Of a DNA stretch of 64,000 nt, positions 57,100 through 64,000 are shown one piece after another. The stretch is taken from positions 3,307 through 67,306 of the forward strand of contig JAOANE010000021.1 of NCBI GenBank assembly GCA_025194985.1. The letters are read 5' to 3'. Both the position numbers and the translations under genes were made by a program. Below the pieces are notes generated by a model. That model made no database searches. It was not told where the DNA came from and saw nothing but the letters and a program-made list of their open reading frames with translations. Positions within the stretch are counted from its first letter, which is position 1, and the number at the start of each line of letters is the position of its first letter. This DNA is from Regnicoccus frigidus. GTDB taxonomy: Bacteria; Cyanobacteriota; Cyanobacteriia; PCC-6307; Cyanobiaceae.

Positions 57100-60000
57100 T
57101 CAGCCCGGCTCCGTGCGGCCCGCTGAGCCAGAGAAGAGTCGCTCTTCCAACTCCTTGATCGCCACGTAGAAGGGGGGCACCACACCAAGCGAAAGCACTG
57201 TGGCCACCAGCAGGCCACCGAAGATCACCGTGCCCAGCGATTGCTGACTCTGGGCGCCTGCTGAATGGGCCACCACCAGCGGGAAGAAGCCGGCCAGTGC
57301 CGCGATGGCGGTCATCAGGATGGGGCGAAGGCGGGATTCAGCCGAAGCAATCGCAGCCTGGCTTGCCGTCATGCCGGCTTTGAGATGTTGCTCCGCCACC
57401 TCCACAATCAGGATGCCGTTCTTGGCGGCCAGGCCGATCAAGGTGACCAGGCCAACCTGGGCATAGATGTTGAGATCGATCGAGCGCATGGCCAGAAAGG
57501 CCAGCGCCCCAAGCATCGCCAGCGGCACGGTCATCAGGATGATCACCGGGGTGACGTAGCTCTCGTATTGGGCTGAGAGCACCAGATAAACCACCAGGAT
57601 GCCGAAACCAAACACCAGCACACTGGCCGAACCCGCCGAAAGCTGCAGAGCAGCCAGGCCCGTAAAGGCATAGCCGATGTTGTTGAAGTTGAGCGAGTCG
57701 AACACCTGTTGAATCGACGCGAGCGCCGTACCGGAGCTCTTGCCGATAGCCTCAGATCCCTGCACCAGAACCGTTCGGTACAAGTTGTAGTGGCTGATCA
57801 CTGGCGGCGCACTCGAGAGTGAAACCTCTGCAAATTCAGAAACAGGAACGAGCTTGCCGTCGTTGGAGCGAACGTAGTACCCCTCCACATCTTGAATCGT
57901 GCTGCGGTTGGAGGCTTCGGCCTGAACATAGATGTTGCGAACCTGCCCATCTTCATAGGTCAGGCTTGCAAAGTTGCTGCCAGCCAGGATGCCGATGGTG
58001 TCCATCGCAGTGGCAAAGTCGATGTCCAGGGCACCCATCACATCACGATCCATGCTCAGCATGAAGGCCGGGGCACTGGGGATGAACTGGGTGTAAACCG
58101 AGGTGAAATCACCGGTGGCATTGGAGGCCGCCTCCAGCTTGGCGGCTTGGTCAGCCAACTCCACGAAGCTGAAGCCACCATTGCTGAGGTCATTGAACTG
58201 AAAATAGAATCCACCTTGGGAGGAGAAACCAGGAATGGCTGGTGGCAAGCCAGCACGCACGAAACCACTGCTGATCGTGGCCATTTTCTCGTTCAGCCTT
58301 TTCACAATGGCCTCTGCCGATTGATCGGCGGCACCGCGCTCCTCCAGGGGTTTGAGGCCAAAGAAAAATACGCCTTGATCAGGGCTTGATCCATTGAACC
58401 CATAGCCACTGATGATGGAGGCCTGGGTGATGTCCTCCTCCTCATTGATCAGCTTGGAAATTTCAAGCGAGGTGGCTTCCGTTTGGCTGAGGGAAGCACC
58501 GTTCTGCAACTGGAAGAAGCCAACGCCATAGCCCTGGTCCTCGTTTGGGATGAAGGCCGTGGGCATGTTGGCGAAGGCCAGCACCGTCAGCACAATCCCA
58601 GCAACAAGGCCCATGAGGATCAGTTTGCGCCTAAGGATCAAGCCGGAAATGAGATTGGCGTAACTGGCCTGAAGGCGGTCAAAGAAGCGATTGAAGACAC
58701 GGAAGATTCTGAGCAGGTTGGCTCCGGCGATCACCCCAACCACCACGCCGAGGATGTAAGTCCAGCCCCCCACCCCATTGAAGCGACCAAAGGCAAGGCC
58801 GACGATCACCCCGAGCGCCATCCAGATCGGACCCTTCGGAGGCTGGGGCTTACCACCGCGCAGGATTAATCCAGAGAGCATGGGCGAGAAGGTGAGCGCA
58901 TTGAAAGCGGAGATCGCGATCGAGAAGGCGATCGTGAGGGCAAATTGTTTGTAGATGATGCCGATCCCACCGGGGTAGAAGGCCACCGGCACAAACACAG
59001 CCATCAACACCAGGGCGGTGGCTACCAGTGCACCAATCAGCTCGCCCATCGCGGCTGTTGCCGCCTGGCGAGGCTTCATCCCTTTCTCCAGGTTGATCGA
59101 CACCGCCTCAATCACCACGATGGCGTCATCAACGACCAGGCCTGTGGCTAGAACAACCCCCAACAGGGTGAGCTGGTTGATCGAGAAGCCAAAGACATTC
59201 ACAAAGGCAAAGGTGCCAATCAACGAGATCGGAATGGCCAGGCTCGGCACCACCGTGGCGCGCCAATCTTGAAGGAACAGGAAAAGAATCAGCAGCACCA
59301 GCAGGATCGCCAGGCCAAGGGCATCCACCACCCCTTCCACAGCAGATTCGATGAACTGCCCAATGTTATAAATCTGCTCAACTGTGACACCAGGCGGCAC
59401 ATTGGCAGCAAATTCATTGATCACCTTCACCACCCCCTCGGAAACATCAAGGGCATTGCTCTCTGGGGTCTGGAAGATGGCCACTGTGATGGCAGGGCGG
59501 CCAAGCTTATCGACGGCTGTCTGGCTGAAGGTGTTGAAGCCGTAGGTCGCACTGCCGACGTCGCGGAGGCGCAGCAAATTACCGGCCATCGTGCGTCCAA
59601 TGATCAGATCATTGAGTTCTTCAATTGAAACGAGGTTTCCGTTGTTCTTCACCAACAACGGATAGGCATAGGCCTGGTCGCCGCCGGCCGGTGGTCCACC
59701 CACGAGGCCACCAATGGCGACCGTGTTCTGGCTCTGCACCGCACTCACCACATCGTTGGCCGTGAGGCCATTGGCGGTGACCTTGTTGGCATCGATGAAC
59801 AGCCAGAAGGCGGGATTACTCCCGCCAAGCAGATTCACATTGGCCACACCGGGCACCCGCCCCAATTGGTAGTAAAGGCTGGCGTAGATCAGGCCATTGA
59901 GATAGGGAGCATCAAACTGGCCATCGCTGGAGCCCACCTGGTAAGCCAACAGGATGGAAGGGGTGGATTGCTTGACGGACACACCCGTGGCCTGGACCTG

Positions 60001-60366
60001 CTGGGGCAACTGGGGCATGGCCAGAGAAACCCGGTTCTGAACATTGACTTGGTCAATGTTGATATCAGTTCCTTCGTCGAAATAAACATTGATCGTGCTA
60101 TTCCCCTGCATCGTGCTGAATGAGGAGATATACGAGGCTCCCGGCACTCCACTGATCTGCTGTTCAATCGGGTTCGTCACCGATTGCTCGGTGACCAGGG
60201 AGTTCGCTCCGCCATAGTTGGCGACCACCTGAATTAACGGCGGCGAGATGTTCGGAAGATTTTCAATGGAGAGGGCAGGAATACTGATCAGCCCCATCAA
60301 TACGATCAAAATGCTGCAGACCGTTGTTAGAACGGGCCGCTTGATGAAATTATCGGAGAGTGACAT
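57100..60366 (-). CDS. RND efflux pump permease (HAE1/AcrB type), first copy
   Basis: 1088 residues, longer than AcrB (1049). It has the start MSLSDNFIKRPVLTTVCSIL, the proton-relay pair in GLVVDDAIVVIEA in TM4, and the repeated halves with VLSAQYESYVTPVIILMTVPLAMLGAL and GILIVEVAEQHLKAGM near TM10-TM11. It moves hydrophobic compounds from periplasm or outer leaflet by proton exchange, with the adaptor next to it. Two extra hydrophobic segments (WMALGVIVGLAFG and YILGVVVGVIAGANLL) lie in the cytoplasmic link between TM6 and TM7 (DNA about 58690-58870). It is 6 bases from the adaptor gene. Confidence 0.95.
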   Translation of the reverse strand: MSLSDNFIKRPVLTTVCSILIVLMGLISIPALSIENLPNISPPLIQVVANYGGANSLVTEQSVTNPIEQQISGVPGASYISSFSTMQGNSTINVYFDEGTDINIDQVNVQNRVSLAMPQLPQQVQATGVSVKQSTPSILLAYQVGSSDGQFDAPYLNGLIYASLYYQLGRVPGVANVNLLGGSNPAFWLFIDANKVTANGLTANDVVSAVQSQNTVAIGGLVGGPPAGGDQAYAYPLLVKNNGNLVSIEELNDLIIGRTMAGNLLRLRDVGSATYGFNTFSQTAVDKLGRPAITVAIFQTPESNALDVSEGVVKVINEFAANVPPGVTVEQIYNIGQFIESAVEGVVDALGLAILLVLLILFLFLQDWRATVVPSLAIPISLIGTFAFVNVFGFSINQLTLLGVVLATGLVVDDAIVVIEAVSINLEKGMKPRQAATAAMGELIGALVATALVLMAVFVPVAFYPGGIGIIYKQFALTIAFSIAISAFNALTFSPMLSGLILRGGKPQPPKGPIWMALGVIVGLAFGRFNGVGGWTYILGVVVGVIAGANLLRIFRVFNRFFDRLQASYANLISGLILRRKLILMGLVAGIVLTVLAFANMPTAFIPNEDQGYGVGFFQLQNGASLSQTEATSLEISKLINEEEDITQASIISGYGFNGSSPDQGVFFFGLKPLEERGAADQSAEAIVKRLNEKMATISSGFVRAGLPPAIPGFSSQGGFYFQFNDLSNGGFSFVELADQAAKLEAASNATGDFTSVYTQFIPSAPAFMLSMDRDVMGALDIDFATAMDTIGILAGSNFASLTYEDGQVRNIYVQAEASNRSTIQDVEGYYVRSNDGKLVPVSEFAEVSLSSAPPVISHYNLYRTVLVQGSEAIGKSSGTALASIQQVFDSLNFNNIGYAFTGLAALQLSAGSASVLVFGFGILVVYLVLSAQYESYVTPVIILMTVPLAMLGALAFLAMRSIDLNIYAQVGLVTLIGLAAKNGILIVEVAEQHLKAGMTASQAAIASAESRLRPILMTAIAALAGFFPLVVAHSAGAQSQQSLGTVIFGGLLVATVLSLGVVPPFYVAIKELEERLFSGSAGRTEPG

Positions 60367-60372
60367 CCCTGT

Positions 60373-61662
60373 TCAGCTCTCCACCTTGCTGCCCAACGGC
60401 ATCTCCTTCACAGGCATGCCGCTGCGCAGAAGCGCGGTATTACTCACCACCACGCGAGCTCCGCTGGGCAGGCCACTGATCAGGGGATAGGAATTTCCCT
60501 GAAGGGGGCCAAGCGTCACAGCCACCTGGATCACGGTGGGCTGGCTTGGGTTCTCGGCCGCCAACTTCGTGAGTTTTTCTTTCTGAGCCTCAGGAACCTG
60601 CTGCGATGCTTTGATCTTTGGCAGGATCTCCGACAGGGGCACGATCCGATAAACGAAGGGCTGGGAGGCCTGCATCGTCACCGCTTGGACCGGAACAGCC
60701 AGCTGTTGACTCTGGCTGGTGATGATTTCATTTTTCACCACTAGGCCACTCTTGAGCTGGCCGGTCGGATTGGCGAACTCCGCCTTCACCAGCAGAGAAT
60801 TCGGTGAAGCGGAGCTGCCCGTCCGACTGAAAAAGGGCGAGATGAACACCACCCGACCCTCGCCTGTCACCGCTGGCGAGCCCTGGGAGGTCAGCAAGAC
60901 CTTCTGACCAATCTTGACTTTCCCCTGTTGGGTGGCTGGCACATCCATCTGACTCCAGAGGGAGCCGTTCTCAACCACACCGGTGATGGCCTGACCCTTC
61001 TGCACAAAGTCACCGAGTTTGACACTGCTGAGATCACCAAGCACACCGGCAATCGGCGCCCTGACGACGGTGTAATCCAAGGTGGCGGCGTCCGCTTTTG
61101 CCTGATCCCTGGATTCAAGCGCCTGGGTGATATAGAAATCCCTCTCCTTGGTGGAAACAGCTCCCTGATCATTCAAAAAGATGTAACGCTCTGCATTGAT
61201 CTGATCTTTGCGCGCCTCGGCACGGCTGGCGTCCAGCTGGGCCGTCGGCTGCACGTTGTCGAGGACAAGAACGGGTTGGTTCTGCTCTACGCGCTGACCC
61301 TGCTGGGCAAGGATCCGCACCACGCGACCATCCGTTTCGGGCTTGAGCACCACATCCGTCACCGACTCAAGCTTGCTCACCACGCGGATGCTGGGGGTGA
61401 ACATTTGCTCTCCGAGCTGGGCAGACTGGACCGAGAGCAAGGGTGGGGCTGTGGCCTGAGTGCCGCAGCCCACTACCATCAGCAGAGGGAGCAGTGCCAG
61501 GGGGGCGCAGCGTTGGAGGGGCAAGAAAGCGAGCCTGATCGGGGCCTCGTGGCCTTTGACTTGGCGATCAGAACGGTTCCACTGATGGGGAGGATCAATC
61601 AAAGGTCGTGCCGTCTGGGGATCCGAAGGGAACGTAGTGAAACCATCGAACCAAGACCGCAA
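60373..61662 (-). CDS. RND periplasmic adaptor (membrane fusion protein), probable lipoprotein
   Basis: 429 residues as opened here. The hydrophobic stretch LALLPLLMVVGCGTQ contains a lipobox (VVGC, about 66), so the true start is probably well after 61662 and the protein a lipoprotein like AcrA. The barrel-sandwich and hairpin have LKPETDGRVVRILAQQGQRVEQNQ, ESRDQAKADAATLDYTVVRAPIAG and a beta-barrel part FVQKGQAITGVVENGSLW. It connects the pump to an outer-membrane channel; no TolC is in the window. It is in the operon with both pumps. Confidence 0.9.
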   Translation of the reverse strand: MRSWFDGFTTFPSDPQTARPLIDPPHQWNRSDRQVKGHEAPIRLAFLPLQRCAPLALLPLLMVVGCGTQATAPPLLSVQSAQLGEQMFTPSIRVVSKLESVTDVVLKPETDGRVVRILAQQGQRVEQNQPVLVLDNVQPTAQLDASRAEARKDQINAERYIFLNDQGAVSTKERDFYITQALESRDQAKADAATLDYTVVRAPIAGVLGDLSSVKLGDFVQKGQAITGVVENGSLWSQMDVPATQQGKVKIGQKVLLTSQGSPAVTGEGRVVFISPFFSRTGSSASPNSLLVKAEFANPTGQLKSGLVVKNEIITSQSQQLAVPVQAVTMQASQPFVYRIVPLSEILPKIKASQQVPEAQKEKLTKLAAENPSQPTVIQVAVTLGPLQGNSYPLISGLPSGARVVVSNTALLRSGMPVKEMPLGSKVES

Positions 61663-61770
61663 AGCCCTGACCTCAACACGGCCTTCAGACTAGCTGTGAT
61701 CACTTTGGCGGCCAGTGGGTGTTAGCCACAGATGGACGGGCAAAACTCGCTCCAACCAGGTGCTCACCCC

Positions 61771-62055
61771 TCAGGGGCGATTGCGGGGGCGGCCCCAACG
61801 GCCAGGGGATTGGTGATAGGCAGGATCCGGATTGCTGACCTGAAGCTGGCGCACGGTTTCGATCGCCATCGCGGCCAGGCAGGCGAAGGCTCCCAGCAGC
61901 AACCGGAACCAGAACTGGGCATAGGAGCTGACCGTGACAGGGGTGTTGGCCACAATCGACTGCAGGAAGACACTAACCAACAGGCCAAGGAGGGCCCCGA
62001 CAAGGCCCGTCAGCACGATGCGGCGGCCGTTGAGGGGTATGGGGGGGGGAGCCAT
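61771..62055 (-). CDS. Small two-helix membrane protein inside the RND operon
   Basis: 94 residues. Two helices, RRIVLTGLVGALLGLLVSVF (about 11-30) and FWFRLLLGAFACLAAMAIETV (about 49-69), are joined by a polar loop. A polar tail ends GRWGRPRNRP. Its ATG overlaps the stop of the upstream pump as TGATG, a signal for coupled translation. I recognise no family. It may be an accessory of the pump, as the unrelated one-helix AcrZ is in E. coli; that is an inference from position only. Confidence 0.65.
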   Translation of the reverse strand: MAPPPIPLNGRRIVLTGLVGALLGLLVSVFLQSIVANTPVTVSSYAQFWFRLLLGAFACLAAMAIETVRQLQVSNPDPAYHQSPGRWGRPRNRP

Positions 62056-64000
62056 CAGGGGGAGGGCGAGGCCACGACCGGGGGAGGTGCCTGGTCCTTG
62101 CCGGACGACCCCAGCTGTTTGACCACCACGTAGAACACCGGCACCACAAAAAGGGATAGCACGGTGGCCACCATCAGACCGCCGAACACCACGGTGCCCA
62201 GGGACGCCTGGCTGCGGGCACCCGCCCCGCTGGCGAGCACCAGGGGCAGGAAGCCGAACAGGGAAGAGATGGCTGTCATCAGGATCGGCCGCAGCCGCGA
62301 TTCAGCCGCCTCCTTGGCTGCCTGATAGGGGGTGGCCCCCTCGGCCATGCGCTGGTTGGCCAGATCGACGATCAGGATCCCGTTCTTAGCGGCCAGGCCG
62401 ATCAGCATCACCAGGCCCACCTGGGCGTAGATGTTGAGCACCTCGCCGCGCAGCGCCAGGAAAGCCAGAGCCCCGAGCATCGCGGTGGGGACTGTCATCA
62501 GGATGATCAAGGGGTCGATGTAGCTCTCGTACTGGGCGGCGAGCACCAAGTACACCACCAGGATGCCGAACGCGAAGATCACCACCGCCAGGGCGCCGGC
62601 CTTCACCTCTTCACGCGACAAGCCGGTCCAGTCGAAGCCGAGGCCGTTGGTGTCGAGCTGGTTGAAGGTGTCGATCATGCCCTTGATCGCTTCACCGGAG
62701 CTGCGGCCCGGCGCCGCTGACCCGTCGATCTTGATCGAGCGGAACAGGTTGAAATGGGGAATCACCGCCGGGCCGGTGGTGGGTTCCACCGTGAACACCT
62801 CTGACAGCGGCACAGGTTCGCCGCTGCGGTTGCTCACGAACAGGGACTTCAGTTGCTGGGGCGTGGCCCGGAAGGCCGCATCCGACTGCACGTAGACCCG
62901 ACGGATCTTGCCCTCCTGGAAGGTGTCGTTGATGTAGGCACCACCGAAGTAGAAGCTGAAGGTCTGCATCGCCTGGCCGAAGTCGACATCGAGGGCGGCC
63001 AGTTGCTCCCGGTTGACCTCCACCTTCAGCTGGGGGGACTCGGGCGTGAACTGGGTGAAGACGCGGCTGAACACTCCGGTGGGGATCGCCTTGGCGATCA
63101 GCTGGTTGGTATTGGCGAAGAACTCAGGCAGGCTCAGGGCACCGGAGCTCTGATCCAGCATCTGGAACTCGAAGCCCCCGGAGGTTCCGTAACCGGGGAT
63201 CGCCGGCGGTTCCACCACGAAGATCCGGGCCCCGTTGATCACCGAGAGCTTGCGGTTCAGCCGCTCCACGATCTTCTCCATGAACTGATCGGGATTAGGG
63301 CGCTCATCCCAGTTCTTGGTCCCAAAGAAGAACAGGCCACGGTTGGGGGCGTTGCCATCGAGGCTGAAGCCACTGATGATCACGGAGGTGGAGATCTCCG
63401 GTTCGGTGCGGATGATCTCAGCCACCTGGGCATTGATCTTGCGGGTGTTCTGCTCGGAGCCGCCGTCGGGAGCCTGCACAAAGCCGATCGCGTAGCCCTG
63501 GTCCTCGATGGGCACGAAGCCCGAAGGGATCGATGTAAAGGCCACCCCCGTGAGAACGATTCCCCCCACCAACACGCCCATGATCAGCAGCCGGTGGGCG
63601 AGCACCCAGGCCAGGCTGCGCTGATACCAACCTTCCCCGGAGGCATAGAAGCGGTTGAAGCCGCTGAAAATCGGCCCCAGGAAAGCCCCCAGCAGCAGAC
63701 CGATCAGGCTGAAGATCCCCACCGCTAGCGGACTGGACACCCCGCCGAGCACCAGCCCCAGCACCGCCGCTGCCACGGTGACGGGCAGCCGCAGGGGCAG
63801 ACGGGTGATCAGGCCCAGCAGGTAGCCGAGCAGCAGGCCCGCCACCAGCACCCCGAGCACCACAAGGGCACCGCCACCACTAACCAGCAGGCCATAGACG
63901 AAGCCGATCGTGGTGCCCGCGATGGCATAGGTGCGCCGGCTCGGTGGTTCGCTTTCACGCGCGAGCAACAGGGCCGAGAGCATCGGCGAGAAGGTGAGGG
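62055..64000 (-). CDS. RND efflux pump permease, second copy, N-terminal part outside window
   Basis: The last 648 codons of a second RND pump are inside; the rest continues beyond 64000. It begins here with LTFSPMLSALLLARES, the TM6 end. Visible family segments are IPSGFVPIEDQGYAIGFVQ, VYLVLAAQYESYIDPLIILM and GILIVDLANQRMAEGATPYQ. The part from TM6 to the C-terminus is about 80 residues longer than in AcrB. The excess is a stretch of about 100 residues with four hydrophobic helices between TM6 and TM7 (DNA about 63660-63970). Its stop overlaps the small membrane gene. Confidence 0.93.
   Translation of the reverse strand, partial: LTFSPMLSALLLARESEPPSRRTYAIAGTTIGFVYGLLVSGGGALVVLGVLVAGLLLGYLLGLITRLPLRLPVTVAAAVLGLVLGGVSSPLAVGIFSLIGLLLGAFLGPIFSGFNRFYASGEGWYQRSLAWVLAHRLLIMGVLVGGIVLTGVAFTSIPSGFVPIEDQGYAIGFVQAPDGGSEQNTRKINAQVAEIIRTEPEISTSVIISGFSLDGNAPNRGLFFFGTKNWDERPNPDQFMEKIVERLNRKLSVINGARIFVVEPPAIPGYGTSGGFEFQMLDQSSGALSLPEFFANTNQLIAKAIPTGVFSRVFTQFTPESPQLKVEVNREQLAALDVDFGQAMQTFSFYFGGAYINDTFQEGKIRRVYVQSDAAFRATPQQLKSLFVSNRSGEPVPLSEVFTVEPTTGPAVIPHFNLFRSIKIDGSAAPGRSSGEAIKGMIDTFNQLDTNGLGFDWTGLSREEVKAGALAVVIFAFGILVVYLVLAAQYESYIDPLIILMTVPTAMLGALAFLALRGEVLNIYAQVGLVMLIGLAAKNGILIVDLANQRMAEGATPYQAAKEAAESRLRPILMTAISSLFGFLPLVLASGAGARSQASLGTVVFGGLMVATVLSLFVVPVFYVVVKQLGSSGKDQAPPPVVASPSP

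Overview
The window is a compact, GC-rich chromosome segment of a cyanobacterium. Gene content points to the alpha-cyanobacterial Cyanobium/Synechococcus group. It holds psbX, ycf66, a high-light-inducible protein, a phycobilisome rod-core linker (cpcG), a CpcS-type chromophore lyase, CP12, ferredoxin-thioredoxin reductase, and a two-piece (circularly permuted) tmRNA typical of this lineage. I see no plasmid, prophage or CRISPR. One small degenerate patch (about 38.4-39.9 kb) looks like accessory DNA.

Layout. 1-5.2 kb: end of a DUF2301 membrane gene, an ABC-F ATPase, CP12 overlapping obgE, and a MalK-type ABC ATPase. 5.2-12.5 kb (mostly minus): mutS2, a VOC protein, hemB, a DnaJ-family chaperone, a membrane-linked thioredoxin, a COQ4-family protein and small secreted or membrane proteins. 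12.5-15 kb: permuted ssrA, a THUMP methyltransferase and a holin-X/DUF883 pair. 15-22 kb: smc, a PRC-barrel protein with pentapeptide repeats, msrB, an LpxB-like protein and tRNA-Leu(GAG). 22-31.5 kb: accC, yggT, psbX, ycf66, hli, a BacA/SbmA-type ABC exporter, HIT, comM/yifB, rpsU, DUF3747 and def. 31.5-38.3 kb: an S9 peptidase overlapping a GltS-like carrier, then an aldolase-dehydrogenase fusion following mtnA. 38.3-39.9 kb: cupin DUF1971, hicB with a nonsense-mutated hicA, coding remnants and a tyrosine-recombinase stub. 40-47.6 kb: L,D-transpeptidase and the ftrC-sufBCDS cluster, divergent from sufR with a candidate operator between them. 47.5-57 kb: EamA transporter, cpcS, cpcG, DUF4912, a PLD lipoprotein, an FAD monooxygenase, small proteins and pgm. 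57-64 kb: an RND efflux operon with two pump genes (one cut by the window edge), an adaptor and a small two-helix membrane protein.

How the genes fit together. The suf genes supply Fe-S clusters under SufR control, and ftrC (a 4Fe-4S enzyme) heads the same transcription unit. mtnA plus a class II aldolase-SDR fusion suggests disposal of 5-methylthioribose or 5-deoxyribose phosphate to DHAP. COQ4 and a UbiH-like FAD monooxygenase are candidate quinone enzymes. The RND operon codes for a multi-component efflux system whose pumps carry extra hydrophobic segments between TM6 and TM7.

Most genes are closely packed. Several convergent pairs overlap at their 3' ends, and many starts are GTG or TTG. 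Start sites were chosen by reading the sequence, so several are uncertain by some codons. All family assignments come from recognised motifs, not from database searches.
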